From JAABUE01 sp034431895 (GTDB lineage Bacteria; Chloroflexota; Anaerolineae; Anaerolineales; Villigracilaceae), in contig DAOUCM010000261.1 of the NCBI GenBank assembly GCA_034431895.1, positions 1 through 13,042 of the forward strand: a stretch of DNA of 13,042 nucleotides, written 5' to 3'. This document shows, piece by piece, positions 1-7,079 of this stretch (the stretch's first letter is position 1; each line of letters begins with the position of its first letter). Below the pieces are notes generated by a model. It was not told where the DNA came from and searched no databases. It saw nothing but the letters and a program-made list of their open reading frames with translations. The translations under genes were made by a program, and so were the position numbers.

Positions 1-83
1 GCCGGCGCAGCGGGCTGGCAGGCTGCCAGCGCCATGCTGGCAACAACCAAGAGCGCCAGCAAAGTAAACAAACGTTTGGACAT
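1..83 (-). CDS. Lipoprotein N-terminus, cut by window edge
   Basis: Only the first 27 codons and part of the next are present. They read as a lipoprotein signal peptide: a basic start (MSKR), a hydrophobic stretch of about 15 residues, and the lipobox LAAC with the lipidated Cys at residue 22, followed by a Gln/Pro/Ala stretch. The ATG at 81-83 is preceded on the minus strand by a strong GGAGGA Shine-Dalgarno about 7 bases upstream, so the start is well supported. The protein would be exported and anchored on the outer face of the cytoplasmic membrane. In this kind of genome such a signal often begins an ABC transporter solute-binding protein, but the mature domain lies outside the window and its function cannot be read. 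Confidence 0.75.
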   Translation of the reverse strand, partial: MSKRLFTLLALLVVASMALAACQPAAP

Positions 84-293
84 TTCTTCCTCCTCCGAAG
101 GATTAGATGTTTTTTCCCGTTCAACGGGTCATATACGACCAGCAGACAAGGCTTGCAGTGTCGGCCTCACCTCCTTTGGCGTGGAATGATGATGCACTGA
201 ATTGTTACAAAAAGGACTTTCCCTGGCTACCTATAACACCGAAGTTTACAATACGGTGCATAAGTATACCAAACTCATGGAGAAATCGTAAAG

Positions 294-308
294 AAAAGCC
301 CGGCTTTT
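294..308 (-). terminator. Candidate terminator after the CNB-domain gene
   Basis: The arms AAAAGCC and GGCTTTT flank a single C. Read on the minus strand this gives an A-rich upstream arm, a GC core and a T-rich end (TTTTCTTT), starting 15 bases past the stop codon of the gene ending at 323. The very small loop means the inner base pairs must open. A weak intrinsic terminator is plausible but not certain. It also lies upstream of the lipoprotein at 1-83 and would separate the two genes. Confidence 0.4.
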
Positions 309-322
309 TTGGGTAAAAGACC

Positions 323-838
323 TTATTTTTTTACTGTTTTTTTATCTTCTTGCGGCTGGTACAGCAATTGTTCGCGGATGCGCAAGTCGGTATTGCGGAT
401 TTTCATTGCCAGGTCGGCGGCCAGGTTATACATCAAGCGATAACCCAATTGGGGATAGGTCTCACACAGCATGATGAGTTTGTCGCGCGGGATGACGAGC
501 AGTCGGGTATCCTTTTGGGCAGCGCGCGCCGAGGCAGAGCGCAGTCCTTCATCTACCAATGCTACTTCGCCAAACGATTGCCCGCGCCGTAGAATGGCAA
601 TCGTAGATTCGGCCTGACTGGCCTTTCCAGGCGCGCTAATCAGCGCTGGGTTGATTTGAATTTCGACCTCCCCTTGCGCGATGACGTAGAGTTCCTTGCT
701 GCTGCTATTCTCTTTAAAGATGACCTCGTCTTCTTGGAAGACAACCTCTTGGCACAGGTTGGCTACCATCTCCAGCTGGGTGGGCGTGAATTGGTAGAAG
801 ATGTCGCTTTGTTTGAGGTAATTTACGAACGAACTCAT
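323..838 (-). CDS. Cyclic nucleotide-binding domain protein, no output domain
   Basis: This 171-residue protein is essentially one Crp-type cyclic nucleotide-binding (cNMP) domain, about residues 11-130, followed by a C-terminal helix (about 130-160) and a charged tail ending KKTVKK. The phosphate-binding cassette is visible as FGEVAL (89-94) and RSA (100-102), including the glutamate and arginine that contact the cyclic nucleotide in the family, so ligand binding is plausible. There is no helix-turn-helix as in Crp/Fnr, no kinase or channel module, and no signal peptide, so it is probably a cytoplasmic sensor that acts through a partner. The ATG is preceded by AAGGA about 6 bases upstream. 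A promoter candidate sits just upstream at 857-885. The ligand and target cannot be inferred from the neighbours. Confidence 0.85.
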   Translation of the reverse strand: MSSFVNYLKQSDIFYQFTPTQLEMVANLCQEVVFQEDEVIFKENSSSKELYVIAQGEVEIQINPALISAPGKASQAESTIAILRRGQSFGEVALVDEGLRSASARAAQKDTRLLVIPRDKLIMLCETYPQLGYRLMYNLAADLAMKIRNTDLRIREQLLYQPQEDKKTVKK

Positions 839-856
839 GCTCTTCCTTTTGGAAAA

Positions 857-885
857 AGTGTAGCATAAACGGCGTCATGATGCAA
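857..885 (-). promoter_or_regulatory. Candidate sigma-70-type promoter of the CNB gene
   Basis: On the minus strand a TTGCAT -35-like hexamer (880-885) is separated by 17 bases from TACACT (857-862). The -10 is preceded by TGC, an extended -10 signature. The inferred start of transcription is near 850, leaving a leader of about 12 bases that just holds the Shine-Dalgarno. The match is by eye. Confidence 0.4.
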
Positions 886-954
886 CAGGCAAAAAATTCG
901 CTTGAGAGAGGGAACTGCGGTGTAACACCCGTTCGGTTGCAGCAAGAGGCCGTG

Positions 955-2349
955 CTATGGAAAGGAGCGTTCTAACCAGGCCATTGGATTGACTTGTACG
1001 CCATTGACCCATACTTCCCAATGCAAGTGTGCGCCGGTAACGCGCCCGGTGCCGCCCACAATGCCGATGACCTGACCTTGTTCGACCATTTGTCCCACCG
1101 TTACTTGAATCGAAGATTGATGCCAGAAACCGCTATATACCCCTTGGCCATGGTCGATGAGGGTAGCATTGCCGCGCACGGTGAGCGGGCCGGCAAATAC
1201 GACTTGCCCCGCCGCAGGCGCTGTGATGGGCAAACCCTCGCCGCCGCAGAAATCCAGGCCAGTATGAAAACCCTGAATTTCGGTCTCAGTGTTCAAGCCG
1301 TGATAGGTGCGGCGGTTGCCATAGCGCGAGGTAAAACAATCAGGGTAGAAGGCTGGAGAACGAAAAAGGCCCGCCCAATAACGGTTGGGTGTGGCCGCGG
1401 CGGTCAACGATAAGATTTGTTGGTTTTCTGGGTCGGTGACGAGCGGATCAATGGTGTTCGCCTCGACGTACAAATCTTCTTGCGGATAGTTGCCGGAGAC
1501 AATGAGAATCATCTGCTCGAAAGATTGTTGACTGCCGTCCGGCAGCGTGGCCTCCAGGCGCAGCGGATAGGGGCCAGGCTCTAGCAAGGCATGGACTCCC
1601 TGGAGGGCGACCTGAGATCCATCTGCTTCCAAGAAGAAGCGCAGGGGGTGATCTACCAGCAAGCCGCTGAGTGTCACGCCTGCGGGCGTTTGAGCGCGGA
1701 TGACGGCTGTTGCGCCTTGCTCGAGCGGCAGAGGCCCGACTTCGACCTGCTGGAAGACCGGCGGCAGGCCGCTGGCTGCTTGGGCGGGCGTTTCACTAGA
1801 GAAGTACAGCACGTTGCCCGGCAGTGCGCTCCACGTGCCGGCTAATTGGTTGATTTGCGCCAGTGTCCAGGGGTCGGCGTTTTGCCGCACGGCCAATTCC
1901 AGCAGGCTTTCGCCGTTCGACAGGGCTGCGCGGGAATTGAGGCGCGTTTGGCCGCTTTCTTGTGGCACGATCAGGCTCACGCCTACATAGAGTTCATTCG
2001 GGCTGACCAGGCGATTCAGCCGGCGTAGCAGCGCTTCTGGCACCTGGGTACGGCGTAGCAGACTGCGGTAAGTGTCGCCAAATTGCACCACTTCGGTCAA
2101 CAGCACGCCGCTGACGCCCTCCAGGCCCGGAATGACCAGTTCCTGCCCGGCAGAGAGGCGGTTGGGGTCGCTGAGGCCGTTGGCGGCCATCAGGTCATTC
2201 AGGGAAACATCGAAGCGCGAGGCAATCGAGGAAAGGGTATCGCCCGGCTGGACGATGTAAATGGGGCCGGCCGTCGTTTGCGCTGCAACCGGAAAGGCCG
2301 GCAAAATCAGAGCGAACAATACAACCATCAGCGCGATACGTTTAGACAT
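955..2349 (-). CDS. Secreted LysM / M23 metallopeptidase
   Basis: A 464-residue exported cell-wall hydrolase or peptidoglycan-binding factor. Residues 1-24 form a signal peptide (MSKRIAL then a hydrophobic core, likely cut after VAAQ). A clear LysM repeat follows (about 28-73, YIVQPGDTLSSIASRF) for glycan binding, then two degenerate LysM-like repeats (about 80-125 and 140-180) and a beta-rich middle. The C-terminal M23 (lysostaphin-type) domain keeps the zinc and catalytic motifs: HTGLD (H362, D366), FWHQS (H410) and HLHWE (H441, H443), so it should be active on peptide cross-bridges. Two Cys near the catalytic core (in PDCF and DFCGG) could form a disulfide. The ATG at 2347-2349 was chosen, not an upstream in-frame start, because it begins the signal peptide and has GGAG 7 bases upstream. 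It overlaps the end of the DUF192 gene by 8 bases, indicating translational coupling. Confidence 0.9.
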   Translation of the reverse strand: MSKRIALMVVLFALILPAFPVAAQTTAGPIYIVQPGDTLSSIASRFDVSLNDLMAANGLSDPNRLSAGQELVIPGLEGVSGVLLTEVVQFGDTYRSLLRRTQVPEALLRRLNRLVSPNELYVGVSLIVPQESGQTRLNSRAALSNGESLLELAVRQNADPWTLAQINQLAGTWSALPGNVLYFSSETPAQAASGLPPVFQQVEVGPLPLEQGATAVIRAQTPAGVTLSGLLVDHPLRFFLEADGSQVALQGVHALLEPGPYPLRLEATLPDGSQQSFEQMILIVSGNYPQEDLYVEANTIDPLVTDPENQQILSLTAAATPNRYWAGLFRSPAFYPDCFTSRYGNRRTYHGLNTETEIQGFHTGLDFCGGEGLPITAPAAGQVVFAGPLTVRGNATLIDHGQGVYSGFWHQSSIQVTVGQMVEQGQVIGIVGGTGRVTGAHLHWEVWVNGVQVNPMAWLERSFP

Positions 2350-2713
2350 CTGCAAACTCCACACGTTCCCCAATCTGGTATTCTTCCCAGCGGCTGGGGT
2401 GGATTTCAAGAATGTAACGCGCTGGCTTGGCCGGCAAGTAGGCCAGCCGCCAGGGTTGGGCAAGCACCTTGTCCACCACCCTCTTGTCCGCGTTGATCCA
2501 GACGACGCTCAAAGCGAAAGGCACGAAGAGCATGTGGATGGAAGCGTCGAGGCGTGAATCCCGCTTTTCGACCAGGAGCAGGCCCTCGTCCGGTTCGAGG
2601 CGGGTGCGGAACATCAATCCGCGCAGGCGGCAGAGGAACGAGTCGCACCATTCGACGCGCGCCGGAGTCGGATTGGGTCGTTCAAGGTTTCGTACCGTCA
2701 GGATTTTAGACAT
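2342..2713 (-). CDS. DUF192 family protein
   Basis: A 123-residue protein with the DUF192 pattern along its length: RGLM (31-34), G-L-L-L after an acidic stretch (44-47), SIHM followed by a hydrophobic F-V-P-F strand (58-66), and the late A-x-Y-I-L-E-I segment (98-104) followed by IGERVEF near the C-terminus. The biochemical role of DUF192 is not established; many members are exported, but this one shows no signal peptide and looks cytoplasmic. The start is uncertain: the ATG at 2711-2713 has no good Shine-Dalgarno, and an in-frame TTG lies two codons upstream. Its stop overlaps the M23 peptidase start by 8 bases (ATGTCTAA), so the two are probably translated together. A terminator hairpin ends only about 10 bases before this gene, so it needs readthrough or an unseen promoter. 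Confidence 0.82.
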   Translation of the reverse strand: MSKILTVRNLERPNPTPARVEWCDSFLCRLRGLMFRTRLEPDEGLLLVEKRDSRLDASIHMLFVPFALSVVWINADKRVVDKVLAQPWRLAYLPAKPARYILEIHPSRWEEYQIGERVEFADV

Positions 2714-2721
2714 ACCCAATT

Positions 2722-2747
2722 CAAAACGGGGCGACTTTTGCCGCCCC
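2722..2747 (-). terminator. Intrinsic terminator of the response regulator gene
   Basis: On the minus strand GGGGCGGC and GTCGCCCC form an 8-pair stem (one G-U pair) around an AAAA loop, followed by GTTTTG. It begins 11 bases past the response regulator stop and ends close to the DUF192 start. The GC-rich stem plus short T-run is a typical rho-independent shape. The short T-run could permit partial readthrough into DUF192-M23. Confidence 0.62.
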
Positions 2748-2757
2748 GCCTGTTCGT

Positions 2758-3156
2758 TCAGGTTTCGGAGGTTCTTTGACTGAACACCTTGTCCACACTG
2801 TTCAACAATTCCTGAGGGCTGAACGGTTTGGAGATGTAATCATCCACCTTGGCAATGTGCAAGCCAAGCACTTTATCAATGCTTTGCGCTTTGGCTGTAA
2901 CCACGATGACCGGGATGTTTTTGGTCTTTTCTGCGGCTTTCATTTGCTGGTATACTTCCCAACCGTCCATATCTGGCATCATCAAGTCGAGAAGCACCAG
3001 GTCGGGCGGGTTTTGGCGCACCTTTTCCAGCCCTTCTTTCCCACCGGCGGCCCCCTCCACCTCGAATCCTCGGCGACTGAGGATGAGACGAATCAGGTCA
3101 ATCATTTCTGGTTCGTCTTCGATGCACAAGATGTGTTTGATGGTATTGGTTTCCAT
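2758..3156 (-). CDS. Stand-alone receiver-domain response regulator
   Basis: A 132-residue CheY-like protein made only of a receiver domain. The diagnostic residues are all present: acidic pair E13-D14, phospho-acceptor D57 in LLDLMMPDMDG, T87 in VVTAKA, and K110-P111 in ISKPF. It should therefore be phosphorylated by a histidine kinase, but no kinase gene is in the window and there is no DNA-binding or enzymatic output domain. It probably works by protein-protein contact in a phosphorelay or motility or polarity pathway; which one cannot be told. The ATG at 3154-3156 has at best a weak AGG Shine-Dalgarno, and the likely promoter lies so close that the leader would be only a few bases. It is divergent from exonuclease III and ends at a good terminator. 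Confidence 0.92.
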   Translation of the reverse strand: METNTIKHILCIEDEPEMIDLIRLILSRRGFEVEGAAGGKEGLEKVRQNPPDLVLLDLMMPDMDGWEVYQQMKAAEKTKNIPVIVVTAKAQSIDKVLGLHIAKVDDYISKPFSPQELLNSVDKVFSQRTSET

Positions 3157-3174
3157 AGCCTATCTGCGTATAAG
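3146..3174 (+). promoter_or_regulatory. Candidate exonuclease III promoter
   Basis: TTGGTT (3146-3151) and TATAAG (3169-3174) are spaced by 17 bases. Transcription would begin near 3181, leaving a leader of about 13 bases before the exonuclease ATG. The -35 lies inside the first codons of the divergent response regulator gene, and the -10 shares bases with that gene's own -10. Confidence 0.45.
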
Positions 3175-3194
3175 TTTACCACAAAGCGAGACAA
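3167..3194 (-). promoter_or_regulatory. Candidate response regulator promoter
   Basis: On the minus strand TTGTCT (3189-3194) and TATACG (3167-3172) are spaced by 16 bases. The inferred start of transcription is near 3160, about four bases before the ATG, so the message would be nearly leaderless. The -10 overlaps the opposing exonuclease -10 (3169-3174). Confidence 0.4.
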
Positions 3195-3958
3195 TGATGA
3201 AGTTAATTAGTTGGAATGTGAACGGATTGCGCGCTGCGCTTAAAAAGGATGCGCTGCGCGCGGTTCTCCGCCTGGACCCGGACCTGCTCTGCCTCCAGGA
3301 AATTAAGGCTCGTCCCGAGCAGATTCCCGCCGAGCAGCGCGAGTTGGACGGTTACCTCTCTATTTGGAACCCGGCTCAGCGCCCCGGCTACAGCGGTGTG
3401 GTCACGTATGCGCGCCGGCCGCCGCTGGCGGTGCAACTTGGCATGGGCGCGCCGCGTTTCGACCTGGAAGGGCGCCTCATCCGTACCCGCCATGAGGATT
3501 TCTTTCTTTATAACGTTTATTTTCCCAACGGCCAGCGCGGTCAAGAGCGGGTGCAATACAAACTGGACTTCTACGCCCATCTACTCGAACAGTGCGATGC
3601 GCTGCACGCCGCTGGCGAGCGGATGATCATCACAGGCGATTTCAACACTGCCCACCAGCCGATTGACTTGAAGAACCCTGAAGAAAATGAGACCACTTCT
3701 GGCTTCTTGCCGCAGGAGCGCGCCTGGGTGCAAAAGTTCCTCGAGCATGGCTTTGTGGATGTATATCGCCATTTGTATCCCGACCGCGTGCAATATACCT
3801 GGTGGACCTATCGTTTCGCCGCCCGTCAGCGCGGCATTGGCTGGCGCATTGATTATTACCTGGTCTCCGAGGCGCTCCTTCCCCGCGTGCAAGATGTCAT
3901 CATCCACGAAGATGTGCAGGGTTCAGATCATTGCCCGGTGGAATTGATTTTGACTTGA
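3194..3958 (+). CDS. xthA: Exonuclease III (AP endonuclease, ExoIII/APE1 family)
   Basis: A DNA-repair nuclease of 253-254 residues that cuts at abasic sites and removes nucleotides from 3' ends of duplex DNA. Family motifs appear in order (numbering from the second ATG, 3197): SWNVNGLRA with N7, LQEIKA with the metal-binding E35, YFPNG (108-112), TGDFN with D148 and N150, the GWRIDYYL block with D219, and SDHCPVEL with catalytic D244-H245. All catalytic positions are intact and the length is normal. A much longer open frame extends upstream, but it runs antisense through the response regulator and was rejected. The start is one of two adjacent ATGs (3194 or 3197); the family usually begins MKLISWNVNG, matching 3197. 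The Shine-Dalgarno is weak. It is a single-gene unit, divergent from the response regulator. Confidence 0.95.
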   Translation: MMKLISWNVNGLRAALKKDALRAVLRLDPDLLCLQEIKARPEQIPAEQRELDGYLSIWNPAQRPGYSGVVTYARRPPLAVQLGMGAPRFDLEGRLIRTRHEDFFLYNVYFPNGQRGQERVQYKLDFYAHLLEQCDALHAAGERMIITGDFNTAHQPIDLKNPEENETTSGFLPQERAWVQKFLEHGFVDVYRHLYPDRVQYTWWTYRFAARQRGIGWRIDYYLVSEALLPRVQDVIIHEDVQGSDHCPVELILT

Positions 3959-3969
3959 ACGCCCTGCAC

Positions 3970-3983
3970 TTCGATTTGTCGAA
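3970..3983. repeat. Small hairpin after exonuclease III
   Basis: TTCGA and TCGAA surround a TTTG loop 11 bases past the xthA stop. There is no T-run, so it is not a standard intrinsic terminator. The wording resembles TTCGACAA-type short intergenic repeats seen in many bacteria, but the copy is short and could be chance. Confidence 0.3.
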
Positions 3984-4020
3984 ATGAGCCTCGATTTTGA
4001 GTTAGCGCGTCGAACCGATC

Positions 4021-4079
4021 GGGCGGCAGTTGAATAGCATCCCCTTTGGGGATAGCATCCCCTTTGGGGAGTGCCGCCC
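4021..4079. repeat. Double-hairpin element closed by an outer stem
   Basis: An outer stem GGGCGGCA (4021-4028) with TGCCGCCC (4072-4079), eight perfect pairs, encloses two copies in tandem of an 18-base unit, TAGCATCCCCTTTGGGGA (4035-4052 and 4053-4070). Each copy is itself a near-perfect palindrome with CCCC-TTT-GGGG at its centre. RNA or single-stranded DNA from either strand could fold as a three-way junction with two identical arms. It sits in the 267-base gap between xthA (3958) and the ftsH promoter. No reading frame in the gap looks coding. It may be a REP/MITE-like interspersed element, a structured terminator for xthA, or a regulatory RNA element. Nothing in the sequence decides among these. 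Confidence 0.7.
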
Positions 4080-4195
4080 AAACAGGCTGTTATCTCAGCA
4101 CTTCGACGCATCAACGATTTTGATGGCTTTTGACAGCAATACATTAGAAAATTGTAATAAGAAATCGCCTGCTCTACTCGTCATGAGACTGAATT

Positions 4196-4220
4196 GGTAT
4201 AATCACATCGGTATTGGAGG
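4196..4220 (+). promoter_or_regulatory. ftsH promoter -10 and Shine-Dalgarno
   Basis: A perfect TATAAT (4198-4203) is preceded by TTGG, close to an extended -10. No convincing -35 lies 16-18 bases upstream. Transcription would start near 4210. GGAGG (4216-4220) follows, five bases before the GTG at 4226, and this fixes the ftsH start in preference to the in-frame TTG at 4214. Confidence 0.6.
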
Positions 4221-4225
4221 ATTCC

Positions 4226-6088
<1,863 letters not shown>

Positions 6089-6091
6089 ATG

Positions 6092-6121
6092 AAAAGGTCG
6101 GGATTTTTTCCCGACCTTTTT
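6092..6121 (+). terminator. Strong intrinsic terminator of ftsH
   Basis: AAAAGGTCGGGA (6092-6103) pairs perfectly with TCCCGACCTTTT (6109-6120) around a T-rich loop and is followed by a T-run, four bases past the ftsH stop. The A-run on the upstream side means it could also stop transcription coming from the right. Confidence 0.92.
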
Positions 6122-6155
6122 CATTGCGCGACCTCTAGCTGCAACCCAACTTGCC

Positions 6156-6234
6156 TGTCATTGCGAGCGCAGGTCGAGTGGTCGGCGGGGCTCGATACGC
6201 TTTGCTACTCGACCAACAGCGGCTTGCAGTGACA
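6156..6234. repeat. 79-base short interspersed repeat with nested inverted repeats
   Basis: The outer ends TGTCATTGCGAGC (6156-6168) and GCTTGCAGTGACA (6222-6234) are imperfect inverted repeats, with 11 of 13 positions matching. Inside, GGTCGAGT (6172-6179) and ACTCGACC (6207-6214) are a perfect inverted pair. The outer wording TGTCATTGCGAG matches a short repeat I know from many bacterial intergenic regions, and the inner CTCGATACGC...CTACTCGACC wording matches another. The element therefore looks chimeric or nested. It lies in the 282-base gap between ftsH and the next gene, which otherwise holds only the ftsH terminator and a promoter region. It contains no open frame of note and no transposase. 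Confidence 0.6.
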
Positions 6235-6324
6235 CCGGTAAAAGATTTGCAGAACGATGCAACCCGAGCGGTAATCCTGTAATTCTGTGTTACCATGATA
6301 CCCTCGACGGCTGGGATTTTAGAT

Positions 6325-6363
6325 TACAATAACGCTTTGCTCATGCTGTGCAAAGAAAGGAGA
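6325..6363 (+). promoter_or_regulatory. Candidate -10, leader hairpin and Shine-Dalgarno
   Basis: TACAAT (6325-6330) is a good -10 without a clear -35. Transcription would begin near 6337, inside a hairpin formed by CTTTGC (6335-6340) and GCAAAG (6350-6355) that would sit at the very 5' end of the message. AAAGGAGA (6356-6363) follows directly and lies 7 bases before the ATG at 6371. The Shine-Dalgarno is convincing. The promoter is tentative. Confidence 0.4.
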
Positions 6364-6370
6364 CACCGAC

Positions 6371-7057
6371 ATGCGCAACATTAAAACCCTGGCGTGGATA
6401 GCAGCAGCAATTGTGCTGACCTCGAGCGCCTGTGGAGGCGCTTCTGTGGATAGTACCCCTGCCCTGAGCGTAGAACAAATTCAAACCCTGGCGGTTTTTA
6501 CTTTTCAAGCCGTTTTGACGCAAACTGCCCTTGCTCAGCCTACAGAGACTCCGCTGCCTACCATGACGCCTCCTCCTCCGCCTACATTTGCTCCCCCTAC
6601 TAGCGGCGCGCCCCTGCCTACCAATACCAGTGGCGCAGGCCCAGCGGGGTGTTATGATTCCGCCTTTGCAGGAGATGTTACCATTTTAGATGGAACCCAG
6701 ATGGCGCCCGGACAGTCTTTTACCAAAACCTGGCGGATGTTGAACAACGGTTCGTGCGCCTGGGAACCGGGGTTCATTTTCAACATCGTCGGCGGCGAAG
6801 CGATGGGCGGCGTGGCCGTGACGTTGAATCAGCGCGTCGAACCCGGCCGTCAAATCGAAATCTCTGTGCCGATGGTGGCGCCCAAAGATAAGACCGGCGA
6901 GTTGAAAGGCACCTGGCGCCTGGCCGATGCCAACGGCAACTATTTTGGCGAAACGCCTTGGGTCATCATTGTGGTGGGAAATACGACGGCTACCTCTACC
7001 GCTGCCACTTCTGCCGCCACTGCGACGCTAACGGCCACTTCCACCCCGACCCCCTAG
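6371..7057 (+). CDS. Lipoprotein with NBR1-type Ig-like domain
   Basis: A 228-residue surface lipoprotein. Residues 1-20 are a signal peptide and C21 in SSAC is the lipidation Cys. After a short helical stretch (about 32-52) comes a Thr/Pro linker (54-91, with TPPPPPTFAPP), then one Ig-like fold of the kind found next to the UBA domain in eukaryotic NBR1 (about 93-203). It shows the typical run of DVTILDGTQMAPGQSFTKTW, the NNGSCAW turn, and a later strand with GTWRLADANGNYFGE. Two Cys (in GCYDS and GSCAW) may pair. The end is a Thr/Ala/Ser-rich low-complexity tail. Such domains are common on Chloroflexota surface proteins; their ligands are unknown, so an adhesion or scaffold role is only a guess. 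A strong Shine-Dalgarno supports the start. The stop is 22 bases before the phosphofructokinase, so they may be co-transcribed. Confidence 0.88.
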   Translation: MRNIKTLAWIAAAIVLTSSACGGASVDSTPALSVEQIQTLAVFTFQAVLTQTALAQPTETPLPTMTPPPPPTFAPPTSGAPLPTNTSGAGPAGCYDSAFAGDVTILDGTQMAPGQSFTKTWRMLNNGSCAWEPGFIFNIVGGEAMGGVAVTLNQRVEPGRQIEISVPMVAPKDKTGELKGTWRLADANGNYFGETPWVIIVVGNTTATSTAATSAATATLTATSTPTP

Positions 7058-7079
7058 ACCTGAAAGACAAATAGAGCAT

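Noticed and set aside
107..316. Plus-strand open frame of 69 residues with an AAGGA just upstream of its ATG
   Set aside because: It runs antisense over the lipoprotein leader and the CNB terminator. The residue mix does not resemble a fold or signal, and it ends inside the terminator hairpin.
919..929. Palindrome GGTGTAACACC upstream of the CNB gene as an operator
   Set aside because: Five-base arms around one base arise often by chance in 13 kb. There is no second copy nearby and no regulator gene to match.
2350..2463. Upstream in-frame start for the M23 peptidase
   Set aside because: The extra 38 residues lie in the DUF192 gene in another frame and would bury the signal peptide. The ATG at 2349 has a good Shine-Dalgarno.
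2849..3193. N-terminal extension of exonuclease III from an upstream in-frame start
   Set aside because: The extension is antisense to the well-supported response regulator. Exonuclease III family proteins begin at MKLISWNVNG, matching the ATG pair at 3194/3197.
4107..4130. Hairpin CATCAA/TTGATG before ftsH as a terminator
   Set aside because: The stem is only six AT-rich pairs and the following T-run is short (GGCTTTT). It is too weak to call next to the larger element.
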